Source of the DNA: Crocodylus rhombifer
Taxonomy: Eukaryota > Chordata > Crocodylia > Crocodylidae
Direction of reading: 5' to 3'
DNA: 64,000 bases
NCBI GenBank assembly: GCA_038503035.1
Contig: JAVSML010024246.1
Coordinates: 236,031 to 300,030, forward strand
Part shown: piece by piece, positions 10,901 to 21,440 of the stretch
Layout of the letters: each line of letters starts with the position of its first letter
How positions within the stretch are numbered: position 1 is the stretch's first letter
Position numbers and translations under genes: made by a program
The notes under the pieces: model-generated
Told to the model about the DNA's origin: nothing
The model's input: only the letters and a program-made list of their open reading frames with translations
Database searches by the model: none

Positions 10901-12215
10901 TAGAACAGGGACATTTGTAAAATGGGGTGTTGTATGGGGAAAAGTGTAAGAAAAAATAGAAGTGCAAAAACCTGAGAAAAGGAGTATAAAGGCAGGTGAT
11001 GTTGGCAAGGCATAACAGCTAGAGTGAAGTATAGTAAGGAAGTAGGCTGGGAATGTATGTAGGGTGGGCTTACACTCAAAAGGGAAGGATGAAGTTGAAA
11101 GTTGGTGTGGTAAAGCTGTAATCAATTAGGGAATCTGACGAGAAGGGGGGGAATAGGCTCATTTTAATGTCTGTGTCTTAGAGGGATTAGCAATGGCAAT
11201 ATGGGTACAGGAGTGTCCTAAGAGGAGGAAGTTCACAGTGATCTTGATGAAAGGTAATTAAATTGGGTGTGTAGACAGGCGAGCGCTTTATAGTTGGGCA
11301 AAGTCAGTGGCAGAACCAGGAATATAAGCCAGGTCTCCTGGCTCCCTATTAAGTGCCCTAGTTTCTGGAAGAGTGTACTTCTGGCTATCTCTGTAAAGAT
11401 GTTTTATAGCTTGCTCTATAACAATGGTTTCCTTCTAAAACTTCTTTGTGCATGTAGTGCAGTGTCAAAAGTGGCTAGGAGCCAAAAGCCTTGTCCTTGG
11501 AATCTGAATGTACACCCTGGTGGCATGAATTTTGCAGAATAGAAATTGCTGAGCCAAAGCTGTGAGAGAAGATACAGTGAAGAGGGGAGTGGAAGAGAAG
11601 TGATCCGGTTCCCCCTGTCCTTAGCTAACCCAGGGATGAATCATAGTGAAAACAAATCAGGCCTGAGCAACTATGCAATGATAGAAACCAGTACTGCCAG
11701 TGCAAACAAAGCCATCTGCCCACTCTACCAGAAGGCCTGGGCAACACTAGCTACTTTGCAAAGCTGCTTCTGTAGTGGTTTGTGTTGCCCTGCAGGACGG
11801 CACAGCCCATTTTCTCTGAACAGATCCTTCTTGCCAAAAACACTCACTAGTTCTCCCCTACTCCCTCATTAACCCTTCCCAGTCCATAGCATGGGCAACT
11901 GGTGCCACCTGAGCCTGGGGGGGACAGCAGCGGCTGATCACCGATCAGTGCAGGGGTGGGGTCCCGCAGCTGCCGATTGCCAACCTGTGGAGTACTGCCG
12001 ATCCCGGAAGCGCTGGCAGCAAAACCAGAAGCACTGGTGGCAAAAACAGAAGTGCTGCTGGAGCTTCTTTTGGCACCCCCAATCCCTGGCCGGTAAGAGC
12101 CGATCTCCTGGGGGGGGGGCATGTGCTCCCTACACATCGCCTAGTGTCCATAGTATGTGAAAGGCTGTAAATGCAGCACCCCTCCTACTTTTCATTCACC
12201 CTTCAGCATAAGGCA
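7966..12215. other. Intergenic region without recognisable gene
   Basis: Mostly AT-rich, diverged DNA. The only longer open frame is on the - strand at 9768-9253 (listed separately). Purine-rich stretches lie at about 8020-8060 and 10860-11160. No conserved exon is identified. Confidence 0.5.
9253..9768 (-). other. Unassigned 171-codon open frame
   Basis: Open reading frame on the - strand, beginning MSLLGIPQYKNECNRV. It contains charged stretches such as EAERKYRQHPRREVLIRDPE and an acidic run DMVEPEDTIDDWLEL. I recognise no domain. The composition looks more protein-like than the surrounding chance frames, so it could be an old processed-gene fragment or part of an unannotated exon. It could equally be chance. 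On the opposite strand, 9431-9499 is bordered by splice-like CATTGCAG and GTAAGT, but its reading shows no family. There is no support for expression. Confidence 0.15.
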
Positions 12216-12218
12216 AGT

Positions 12219-12335
12219 ATTTCATAGGGTGATATCTTTTATTGGATCAACTATGTTGTTGGGATACAGTTAGACAAGCTTTCAAATATAAGGCACTTTT
12301 CCTTAGGTCTCAGATCAAAGGAAGTGAGGCACAGC
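12219..12335 (+). repeat. Dispersed repeat, copy 1 of the TCTTTTATTGGA / GACAAGCTTTC family
   Basis: Contains ATATCTTTTATTGGATCAAC, then GTTAGACAAGCTTTC, then TTCCTTAGGTCTC. The same ordered blocks recur at 12526-12640, 42137-42302, 52540-52940 and (reversed) 61475-61560. It is a common vertebrate interspersed repeat. I do not assign a class. Confidence 0.6.
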
Positions 12336-12525
12336 AAATGAAGCATAGCAAAGAGGAGCAGAGAAAAATTCTCAGGGGTACTAGATACACCGTGAGCAGA
12401 AGAAAAGCTCGGAGATCAAGGCCTGTCAAAACGGGGAACAGTCTGTGTGTGGTGGGAGGGTTACTTCGCCCTTCAGTAGTGTAAGAGTGATAATGTAGCT
12501 GTGATAGTTCAGACATGATGCGAGA

Positions 12526-12640
12526 GGCAGGGATCTTAGTGGGATATCTCTTATTGGACTGTGTCTTTGGGATATAGAGTTAGACAAGCTTCCCAATGTA
12601 AAACATTCTTCCTCAGGTCTCTCATCACCCTAAGAAATCC
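12526..12640 (+). repeat. Dispersed repeat, copy 2 of the same family
   Basis: Second copy about 300 bp after the first in the same orientation: GATATCTCTTATTGGAC, GTTAGACAAGCTTCC, TTCCTCAGGTCTC. The close tandem placement suggests a local duplication or two independent insertions. Confidence 0.55.
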
Positions 12641-12728
12641 TTCACCCTTCAGTAGAGCTGGGCCTTGACTCTGCTGAGTTAATTTTATGATGGAAACCTT
12701 TCTCTAAATCACTGCCTCTCCACCCCTC

Positions 12729-12817
12729 TTTTTTTTTTTTTTTTTTAAAGACTTGAGCCCCCCCCCCCCCCCTTTTTTTTTTTTTTTTTTTTAAAGACTT
12801 GAGACCCCCCCCCCCAC
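12729..12817. repeat. Tandem pair of T-run / AAAGACTTGAG / C-run units
   Basis: Two units in a row. Each has 18-20 T, then AAAGACTTGAG (second copy followed by A), then 11-15 C. Either a real tandem duplication of a homopolymer-rich unit or a sequencing or assembly artefact in low-complexity DNA. Confidence 0.8.
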
Positions 12818-13384
12818 CTTAGTTCTCCTGTCTTTTTGAATGCAGGAAACAAGCAGAGCCACGTTTTTGCTGCAAAGGCCTTAGCTCATAGCATAGGGGG
12901 GCAGGTTTGAATAGGGGTGATTCCCCCTCTGAACTCTCTGGGCTGGTCCCTTGAGTCAGGGCTACGCGCCTGGGATGTGGAGGCAGGCTGGGGGCCATGG
13001 AGGGCAAGAGAATCCTCCCCACCGAGCAATCTCCATGCAAGCAAATGGGTTCCCCCAAAAGCCACCACCTGCAGGGGGTGGGGGAAGCCTCAGGGCTGGG
13101 GGCACCACTGTTGCCAGGTCTTAAAAATGAAATTATCATATTGGAAGCTCAAAATGATCATATTTGCTGAAAAACTACTGTACACTGAAAAAAAATGTGC
13201 AAATAAGTCGTCTTATTTCCTGGATATTACTCACTATACTTGCTAGTGAGTGAGTGAGAACTAGGTCCTCAAATTTGAAGCATTTCCTTATTTTGAGGCA
13301 AGCCATCATGAGGAAGTGCCGACGGCAACCCCCAAAGCCAGTTAAGACTCCCTGAGAGTAACTTTGCATCAATGAGTTTCTTCA

Positions 13385-13490
13385 GAAATTAGCCAACGTT
13401 TCGAAGGTCTGTTGGTCTACGGACATAGGCGAAGCTCCTTATGTAAATCCGGTATCTTTTACTAGACGCTTTTCCTGTTATGGGTCCGAC
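13385..13490 (+). repeat. Diverged dispersed repeat next to the CpG island
   Basis: Reads GTTGGTCTACGGACATAGGC and then GGTATCTTTTACTAGACGC. This is similar to the start of the copy at 42150 (GTTGGTCTAAGGACATAGGC, then ATATCTTTTATTAAACCA). It probably marks the edge of the unique promoter region. Confidence 0.45.
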
Positions 13491-13607
13491 ATGGTGCAAG
13501 GGTTGAAACGATAGCACAACTTGGACGACAACAGTACAACTGGCGACACTGTGCGACTCCCCTCTCCGCACCCACCCACTGCAACTCGTAGACTGCACTT
13601 CGCGAGA

Positions 13608-13626
13608 GCACGCTGGGAACTGCAGT
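13608..13626 (-). promoter_or_regulatory. ZNF143/SBS-like motif 1
   Basis: On the - strand the bases read ACTGCAGTTCCCAGCGTGC. This matches the known Staf/ZNF143 binding consensus (ACTACAATTCCCAGCATGC) at about 16 of 19 positions. It lies roughly 300 bp upstream of the SMIM13 ATG. Confidence 0.55.
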
Positions 13627-13689
13627 TCGCAGCGCGGGGGGTGGGGTTTGTCTCTGACTCCGCCCTCTTCCCTCGTACGCGGCAGGGAA

Positions 13690-13714
13690 ACTACCCCTCC
13701 CGGCATGCCGTGCG
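13690..13714 (+). promoter_or_regulatory. ZNF143/SBS-like motif 2
   Basis: Begins ACTACCCCTCCCGGCATGC and continues to GTGCG. It matches the extended ZNF143 consensus at about 20 of 25 positions, with the CCC and GCATGC cores intact. It is 64 bp downstream of motif 1 and in the opposite orientation. Confidence 0.5.
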
Positions 13715-13880
13715 TGGCGGGTGACGCCGCCGAAGCCCCGCCCCCTCCCCGTGCGCGGCCGTTGCCGCGGCGCTTTCCCGCTGCCGGTGTTGGGGGCAGC
13801 CGCGGTCCTTCCCCGCCGCCCCCCACACGCGGCTCGAGCCGGGCGGGGGCTGCCTCCCCCTTCCCCCCGCGCCCGGGGTG

Positions 13881-13907
13881 ATGCCGCCGCCCGCTGCCGC
13901 TCCCTGA
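13881..13907 (+). CDS. Possible upstream ORF in SMIM13 5'UTR (MPPPAAAP)
   Basis: A nine-codon frame, ATG through TGA, encodes MPPPAAAP. It ends 18 bases before the SMIM13 start codon. It has G at -3 and C at +4, so initiation would be moderate. If the transcript starts upstream of 13881, this uORF could reduce or modulate SMIM13 translation. It is unknown whether it is transcribed. Confidence 0.35.
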   Translation: MPPPAAAP

Positions 13908-13925
13908 GGGCGCCCGGCTGCCAGG

Positions 13926-14001
13926 ATGTGGCAGAGCATCGGCCTTACGCTGCTGGTCATCGTGGCTACGCTGGCCTGCGTGTTGCTCTTCATGCTGTGC
14001 G
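13926..14001 (+). CDS. SMIM13: SMIM13 coding exon 1
   Basis: First coding exon of small integral membrane protein 13, a short single-pass membrane protein with no established biochemical role. The ATG at 13926 has A at -3. The exon encodes MWQSIGLTLLVIVATLACV and then LLFMLC, which is the first part of the membrane segment, and adds one base of the next codon. It ends at the donor G|GTGAGT (14002-14007). The hydrophobic helix (about residues 5-33) is completed by exon 2 across the 20.7 kb intron. The assembled protein is 89 residues, close to the roughly 91 residues I recall for human SMIM13. Recognition rests on the full protein plus neighbouring NEDD9, which matches human 6p24.2. Very secure. 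Confidence 0.95.
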
Positions 14002-15755
14002 GTGAGTCCCCCCCGCCCCATACGCCTGCTCCTGTCGCGGGGTAAACCCCGCGGTGTGTCTGCTCCTATCCCGGGGTAACCGCCCCCCCCTCCCCCGTGC
14101 GCCCGCTCCTGTCTCGGGGTAGCCCCCTGCGGCCCCCACGAGCTGTAGCAGGGGCTGCAACAGGTGCAGAGAGGGGAGAGCCCCAGGGGTGGGGGTGGGG
14201 GGAGGGGGTGCTTCAGTCCCTCCAGGAACTGTTAGGATCAGGGCTCCTCTACAGCCCCCGCCTGTACCATGTCCAGATCTAGGTTGGGCTGTACATTCCC
14301 CTCCCCCCCACCCGCAGCTGGATCAGACTCTTACTGCATCAGCCCTGCATACCAGGTCAAGCCCACTGTCCTGCAGATAGACCTTGCACCGCCCTTCTGG
14401 TCAGTGGGGTGGAAAGATTGGGCACCACTGGTGTATAAGGTGCAAATCTGCCCTACTTTCTAAAGTACCCAGTGGGAGCCTACTGGTTTCCTTCCTCTCC
14501 TTGAAGGGTAGAGTTTGCCTCATCCCTACCCATCTTCTCACTTGTACAGTCAGGGCAGGCCACAGGCCTTTTGAGTTTTTCAATCAGTGTGTTGCTCTGA
14601 GCGTGATTCTACTGTTTGGGTCACAGCTGCTGAGCACGCCGCTGAGGTCCGTCCTGAAGCCAGTCCTTGAAAAACTTTTCTTTGTAAACTCATTCCAGCC
14701 TGAGCATTCCCCTGTAGATGTTACCTAGGGTTGTCTCCCCTGTAGCTGGCTCCTTGTCCAGCTTGGCTTTTGTACTAATTCCCATTTTTCTCCAGCTTGA
14801 CTAATAGTATTCCCATGTGACACACTGATTGCTATGGAAAAATATTTAACACAATTAAACCATATAGGATGCAGAGCCGGGGAAGTTAAACAATAATGTT
14901 GACAAAGAGCAATGCCTATAAACTAACCTAGGAGGAGGTCTGACATTAGAACATAGTTCCAGCTGCCTCAGGCCTTGCACAAGGACTTACTGGGGCCAAA
15001 AAACCTAATGGGCTTTGAAACTGATCTTGATCAGTGGTTCATCTCTGCCACAGTGAACTGTATGTTGTGAACCTTGGTTGCGTGATAAGAACTGTAGATT
15101 TTTGCCACTTTTCTGAAGTGAAGAGAGGAAAAAAATCCACTATAGTTAAAATGGGCAAGAATTAGTCATTTATAAAACATTGTGTTTGGTCGTGCAAAGA
15201 ATGTGTATTTAGATATTCATGCCTATAATGAGACACCTGCTTTCCTATTTAAATAATAATCCCCTAAAGAGGTGGTCTGGTTTTTAAGAACTGCTGGTCA
15301 TCTGCAATTGCCAGATTCCTCAATGGGAGCTGATGACTTTGAACAGGAGGGATGCCTGACTTGCTGCTGACAAACGTTCTATTTGTAAACTGAGCACATC
15401 TGACATAGAAACCATTGAGAGATTGTAAAATTGGCCATTTTTCAGTCACTTCTGAAAGTAGGATTGTTCTTCAAGTAACTTGCTTTTGTTTCTTCTTTCC
15501 AGTTCTTACCCTCATTTCCTCTCTAGGATTTCATAATTATGATAGCCCCCTTTTCTTTTTTTCCTTTCTTCTTTCCTCTTTTTTGTGGTCCCTGGCTACA
15601 TTGCTAATCAAGGCAGCTGTCAGTCTGGACATCTTGCTTTGCATCCCAGAAAAGCCATCCCCTTTCATGGGTTTGGAGCTGAGACTTCTTCAGTACATTT
15701 GACTTTTCTTCATGTGGAGATAATATAGGGGGAGTGTCTCTCCGTGTTCTCTTCA

Positions 15756-16040
15756 TAGTGTTTCTTAACCCATGAGTTGCAAGAATACATAAAATGATCA
15801 TGAACAAACTTAAACTGCATTCTCCTTTAAAGGAAAAAACCATGGGAGATGGTGGCTTTTCTCTTGCAGGCTGGCAGAGTTCCAGCCTTCAAGGGCATGC
15901 TTGGAGCCTCCCTGATTTCCCACCCCACATGCTGGGCCTGGGGGTGGGAGCCAGTGGGTCAGGAGCGAGGGGCACTGGCTCAGGACTGGCTGTTGATGTT
16001 TACAAATAGGTCCTGGTATGAAAAAGGTTGAGAACCACTG
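15756..16040 (+). mobile_element. hAT-like MITE, copy A
   Basis: Begins TAGTGTTTCTTAACCC and ends GGTTGAGAACCACTG, forming imperfect hAT-type terminal inverted repeats. Its interior matches the copy at 63229-63555 over several blocks (CCTTTAAAGGA, GGCTTTTC, AGGCTGGCAGA, TTCCAGCC, GGGTCAGGAG). No transposase is encoded. The 8-bp target duplication is not recognisable here. Confidence 0.7.
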
Positions 16041-16744
16041 CTCTAGAGCCCTGTCTGGCTGGGCTCTTGGATGAAGAGCAGAGCACTTTGTAGGACAGAG
16101 CATATCTCTCTCCAGTGAGTAAGGGCCAAAGCTGAATTGTCTTGTTGAATGAAAAGCAATCGGATTCCTGAGGCAGCTGTATAGATGCACACTCTAGTAG
16201 TTACACAACTAATGTAAAGATCAGCCTGGATCTCAAATAGCAGCCATTTTAATATGTATACTGCCTCTCCACACATCTGTCTTCTGTTTTCAGACCTGTT
16301 TAATTTAACGTCCTTCAACTTCTTTCTAAGCCTGTTTTCTTGTACTTCACTACTGTGGCTCTTGTTTCCTGCCTTTTCTCAGTGGTAGTAAAAAGCTGTG
16401 ACATGTCAAGACTGGCCATGATGGATTCTAATGCCTTGATTATTGTACTTCTGTGCCACATCAGACTAAATAAATATGGGTTCATGATCAAGCAGCCTTG
16501 AATAAACACTATGTTGTTATACAAGTGCTAAGACCACTACAATGCTCATGCAAATTCAAAGAACTATGGTTAGGATATAATATCAGCCAGACTGAACGCT
16601 GACACTTGCATATACTTGGTTGTGTTGAGATAACTTATGACTGCAGGGAGATGCAATTTTAAGTATAGAAAAGTGTTGGAAATCTCTCTGTTCTTATGAA
16701 ATTTTGACTAAGGGGGTGTGGTTTTCCATAGATTTAGTCTAAAG

Positions 16745-18917
16745 GGCTAGGGACAGAAGTTAAACACAAACTGGTTTGAGTGATCAGAAACTGGCTTAAA
16801 CCTGTAACAAAACATAAGTTTAGTGCACATAAACTAGTTTCAGAATGGCCAAAACCGGTTTAAGATAAACTTGGTTGAATGTAGTATCAGACTTAACCGA
16901 TTCGGGTCAAATTGGTTTATGGAACTCCTAGGGACCATAGCCGGGCTCTGCCTGGCCGATGTGTAGCAGCCCTGCCCCGCCCCCCACCCCCCCACCCGGT
17001 CCCACCAGCACGAAGCTAGCCTGGGGCAGATCCAGCTGAGCATGCAGCTGGGAGAGCAGGTCTCGCCTGGTGGCCCCTTCTACCTGCTGGAAAGGGGGGC
17101 CTGAGCCAGCCCCGGCCCACAGCAGCGTGCATGAAATGGGCTGAAACCCCCCCCCAGTCCTCAGCCCTATTACTTTTGGCTGCTGGGTGCTAAGCTGGGC
17201 ATGCCCTGCTCACAGTTCCCTACCCAGGTGCAGCGATGCAGAACAGCCCCTGTGGCTTCCCTGCCACCACTGCCATAAAGGGGGCCCACCCTGGCCATAC
17301 TGGTAGGCACTGTCTGCACCACCAAACTGCGGTCAGCTGCCAGGCAGGCAGATGGTGGCAGTGAAGCCATCAGGGTAGCGCCCCACACCTGTTAGGGCTG
17401 TGTTGCACCTATAACTTCCCTGGTGCCGCCGCCTGGGGCATAGCCATACTCCAGCATGACATGATCCCTAAGGCAAAGGGGATAGGGAGGGGGTTTATTC
17501 CCCCCTCTGTCCTCTCTCCCACAGGGGACCACAGCCAGGGTCTGCCAGCTCCAGCTGCCACCTCCGCCACTCATACCTAGCCAGGGAGATCCTGGCTGGG
17601 GTTGTCTTGGGGGAGAGAGGATGGAGGGGGGAATAAACCCCTCCCTGTCCCCTTCACCTCAAGGAGCCATGCCACCTTGCATCTGGCCACACCCCCACCC
17701 CTGCTGCTGGACCTGCAAAGGTGGGGAATGGTGTCCTGAGGCATGCGAGCCTCTTCCTCTCTGAGGGAGCTGTGCTGCAGGCAGGAGCGGGGAGCAGAGC
17801 TGCTGTAGCCTGTCAGGGCAGGCGATGGTCGCGGGGCTAAGATGAATTTTGGAGTGGCTGGAGGGTAGAGAGGGGTTTATTCCACCCTCTCCCTGAGGGG
17901 GAACACAGGTGGGGTTTGCCTGGCTGGGTGCGAATGGCAGAGGCAGCAGCCAAGGCTAGCAGACCCTGACTGCAGATCCCTGGTGGGAGAGGTCAGAGAG
18001 GGAAATAAACCCCTTCCCTCCTCGCTTTGCCTTAGGGGGCCATGCTTGTCCAGCATGTGTTTACGCTCTAGGTGGTGGCAGCATGGAAGCCATAGACGCA
18101 GCACGGCCCTGTGTATCAGGTGTGAGGTGATACCCCTGCAGCTTCCCCACCGTTGTCTGCCTGCCTGGTGGACAGCCCTAGTTTGGCAGCCTGGGTGGCA
18201 CCTACCAGTGTGTCCAGGGCAGGCTGTCCTGATGATGACAGCGATGGGGCAGCTGCTGTCATAGTGCCCCATGCCTGGCACCTGGTGCACAGGTCTGTGC
18301 TGTACCATCACCAAGCAGAGGAACAGTGAGCCCAGCTCTGTGCCCAGCAGCCCATGTGACACAGATAATAGCACTGGGGCTCAGGGGGTGAGCTTGCACC
18401 AGGAGATTGCAGCAGGGGACAGGGCCATCCCGGGAGCCGCTTTCCAGTGAGTAGAAGGGGCCACTGGGCAGGAGCTTTGCTCCTGGGCCCCTCTGTCCCC
18501 AGTTAAGCCTTTGCTCCTGGGCTGCCCCAAGTGACCCAGCCACAGCAGCTGGGAAGGTGCAGTGGGATCGCCCACTGGCTGGGAGGGGGACTCTGGGCAG
18601 ATCCTAGCTGGGGTCCCTGCAAGCCAGGGTGGGGGTTTAAATGCCTCCCCAGTCACATTCAGCCTGGTGGGGCCTGGCCATGCCCCCCTTCGTTCAGCTT
18701 CCCTCTTGCCTGAAGGGAAGGGAGGGCTCACTGTACCGCTTCCCCCCCCCACCTCCCCCAGCTTCTAGCCTGAGCCACTGCAGGCATGTGCCTGCATTTC
18801 CAGAATCAAAATTGCATCTCCATTCACTTGCAAATCAGTTCTATCTGCTCAGGTTAGGCTAACCTACAAAGATTGAATCAATTCAGGCTCAGGCTTTTTA
18901 AATGTCTGTCCCTAGCC
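16745..18917. mobile_element. GC-rich DNA transposon with GGCTAGGGACAGA terminal inverted repeats
   Basis: Terminal repeats GGCTAGGGACAGA (16745-16757) and its reverse complement (18905-18917) bound a 2.17 kb element. The left subterminal block (AGTGATCAGAAACTGG and several AAACTGGTTT or CCGGTTTAAG motifs) recurs at 63090-63180. The right subterminal block (CAGGTTAGGCTAACCT, TTCAGGCTCAGGCTTTTT) recurs reversed at 63865-63935. The interior (16.95-18.75 kb) is GC-rich with open frames up to 165 codons that show no transposase. It contains four copies of a short module around GGGTTTATTCC in alternating orientation. Probably non-autonomous. The superfamily is undecided. Confidence 0.65.
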
Positions 18918-20486
18918 AAAAAGAGCAGATTTAAGAGACATTGCTGAGATGGAGGACTTCTGTGCACCTTTTTTTTCAGAAGGCTGAAATAAGTTTTAGG
19001 CAGGGGAATTCCTGAACCTTGACTATTCAAGGAGCTTTCTTTAGTGTTTAGTGTTACATTTTGGTTGTTTCATCACTCTGTTTAGCATTGGGGGGCTTCA
19101 AAATACATTGAAGATAACAAAGCCGACATTCGTTTCTTTCTCGCCCCAACACTATACTCAAGGAATTAAAAGAGAAAATTATTTTTTCTTTGAAGTTGCT
19201 TTTAAAATATCTTTTATAAATAGGAAATATATACTCTTTGTATTTCCTTGTCCCTGTTCCTAAGATAGCCTTGTCTATAATAGAGAAGTTTCATGGAGGG
19301 CAAACCAGTCTTACAGGAGCTTTGTAGAGTCAAGCAGTCTATATTTTATTACTCTGTTACTATAGTATCTGAGCACTTAATTTCCTCAGCATAGCTCTAT
19401 AACAGGACACTGCTTTTTTTTCCTATTTTACATGTGGGAAATAGAGGCACAGGCCAAACTATAAGTGATTTGCCCAAGGTCCCATAAGAACTGTTGGGAA
19501 GAACAGGGAGTTGAATCCTGTTCTGCTGAGTCAGAGATCAGTATTCTTACCACTATAATTACATTTTTAATTGCATAAATTAAACTGTATTTTGCTTTGG
19601 TAATTTATGGGTGGGGCTTGGAAGAGTATGCCCTCTTCCTCCTCCCTTCCTACAGTTTGTTTCCTATGCATGAAGATGTACAGATATCACTTTCAGCTCT
19701 TTGAAATGAGAATGTTCTGTAACACAGCAGATACTTAGAAAAGGGGAATTAGAGAATAACAGTTACTGTAAAGTGCCAAATGTAGGAGTTGCTACTCTGA
19801 ATGTAAATCATGTTGATTAAGCATTGCAATTGGTAGTTTTAAGTGACAGTCACAATTGGATTAGACTTGACCTTTTTTTAAAGAAACCCCTTTCAGAAAT
19901 GTAGCTTTTTTCTCCAGGCACTATAATTGCACTGAAGTATTATGCAGTTGATCATTTGCAGGTCAGGCTGTTTTTCATCCAGTATTAGAAGGATATGAGT
20001 TAATGATTTTTTTTTTCTTCTATTTAATAAAAAGAGTTGACTGAATCTTTTTGCTAAACTTCATACTTAATATAACGATCAACATTTTTAGTCAGTGTGA
20101 GTCATCTTTTCACTATTAAAGAGCAGATGCAATGCAGACAATACTAGCATGCTGCTGCTGATCTGCTTTGTTGATAGAGCCATGTGAAATCACTTGCATG
20201 ATTTTCCACAGTGCATGTTTGGTAAGTCTTTTTGGGTGCTCTAAGTGGAATGCTGGAGTAGATAGATTGTTCATTATTTCTTTCCAGATGTTATAGATTT
20301 TTTTTTTCTATTTTATGTTGGCACATCAGTGGTGAATATCATCCTAATATGAGTGCTATACAGACATCAGTTAACTTTAGTATTATAACTGTTCAGAATT
20401 TAGCCTTGGAATATTTATGAGGTAGGGATATGGTACCCCACTGTAAAGATTAAAAAGGGTACAGAGGTTAAATTACCTTGTTAATA

Positions 20487-20709
20487 AGGGTGCTCCAATA
20501 AAGATTTTCTTTGCTGATACCAATAGCTGATTATTAACCAGCCGTATTGGCTGATACTGACCCAATAGCCGATTTACAGGAAGGCAGCCCAGCAGCTTGG
20601 AGAGCAGCATCCTACTGGTAAGTCTGTGGGGGGGAAAGGGGCATGGGGGTGCAGATCGAGACCCACATGGTGAGTTAGGGAGTGGGGCAGAGGTGTAGGT
20701 GCTACCCAG
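20487..20709. mobile_element. Left part of an older element interrupted by the provirus
   Basis: Begins AGGGTGCTCCAATA and contains repeated AATAGCTGATTATTA, GGCTGATACTGA and CCAATAGCCGATTTA motifs. It becomes G-rich before the provirus boundary at 20710. The right part resumes at 29005 and ends in the inverted counterpart TATTGGTGCACCTCT. hAT-like ends are suggested by the GGTGC(A/T)CCAATA terminus. Confidence 0.5.
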
Positions 20710-21120
20710 TGTGGAAGAATTCAAACTTCGCATTGTGGTTGAATCAGAACTGACAGAGCCAGCTTTTCTTTATTTAGGGCTATACTGTGATCGCAGGGAG
20801 AATTCCATACAGCAAGAGGAATCACCCACTTGTCTGTTTCAAAGGATTTCTTGAACTCTATAAGTTTACAAGCATATTTATACTTAAGAAAGAGAAAGAG
20901 AAAAAAAATATGACCTTGGAGAAATAAAACAATAGTAAATCACACACATACAGACAGTTTACTTAAAGAAAACATCCGTGCACGGGATAATATATCAAAA
21001 CAAAACAAGGCATTCAAGATTCTTTATCTCAGAACATGTAACTAAAATAAGCAGTATCAGCACTTCCAGTCTCAGTTTTCTAGTTAAGCAGACCAGAAGC
21101 CGACCAATTCCACTACCACA
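20710..21120 (-). repeat. 3' LTR of the provirus
   Basis: On the - strand it starts TGTGGTAGTGG and ends CTTCCACA. An AATAAA signal (- strand) at 20769-20774 is in the expected R-region position. A TATA-like TTGATATATTATCC lies further 5' (about 20989-21000). Near-identical to 28584-29004. Confidence 0.93.
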
Positions 21121-21141
21121 TTTCCTGCTCTTTTTTTCCCC
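21121..21141 (-). other. Polypurine tract
   Basis: On the - strand, immediately 5' of the 3' LTR, is an all-purine run beginning GGGGAAAAAAAGAG and ending GGAAA. This is the site of plus-strand DNA priming during reverse transcription. Confidence 0.85.
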
Positions 21142-21164
21142 AACAAGTTAGATATTTATAGCCA

Positions 21165-21401
21165 TTAGCCTTTCAACTTTAGTTTTTCCTTCTCTTTACT
21201 TTCTGCTATTTCAACATATAAATTATGTATTTCATTTCTGGTTGATGGGCTATTCCACGTTTGCTTGGTGGCACAACTTAAGCAACATTGTATTATCATA
21301 AACACTAGGCATATTCCAATAAAAACAACAAACAGTATCAACAAACTATAAATGACAGTAGAGCTTAAGGAACTTAAAATAGAGCTAAACCAAGAACTCA
21401 A
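21165..21401 (-). pseudogene. env: env, transmembrane anchor and cytoplasmic tail
   Basis: Open frame carrying the membrane end of the envelope TM subunit. A long hydrophobic segment (VIYSLLILFVVFIGICLVF) is followed by a Cys pair (QCCLSC), which may be palmitoylated, and a short charged tail ending KEKEKLKLKG. It is separated from the TM ectodomain frame (ending at 21441) by a break of about 40 bp. It lies directly upstream of the polypurine tract, as expected. Confidence 0.85.
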
Positions 21402-21440
21402 ATTCCAGCTATCTGATTCATGCTGTTTAGCTGCTTCTTT

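Larger units (their letters stand above)
13550..14130 (+). promoter_or_regulatory. SMIM13: CpG-island promoter of SMIM13
   Basis: A sharp change to CpG-dense, GC-rich sequence surrounds SMIM13 exon 1. It contains GC-box cores (CCGCCC near 13662, CCCCGCCCCCT at about 13736-13746) and two ZNF143-like motifs (listed separately). No TATA box is obvious. This is the usual architecture of a broadly expressed vertebrate gene. The transcription start cannot be fixed from sequence. The region between the second ZNF143-like site and the ATG (13715-13925) is the likely start zone and 5'UTR. Confidence 0.8.

Noticed and set aside
13389..14021. 210-codon - strand frame across the CpG island
   Set aside because: GC-rich chance frame overlapping the SMIM13 promoter and exon 1. 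The sequence is low-complexity Gly/Arg/Pro with no family features.
15748..16048. 8-bp target duplication for MITE copy A
   Set aside because: Flanks (TCTCTTCA and CTCTAGAG) do not match well enough to claim.
17877..18374. 165-codon frame inside the GC-rich transposon as a transposase
   Set aside because: No DDE/D or zinc-binding pattern and no similarity to known transposases that I can see. It is explained by GC-rich composition.
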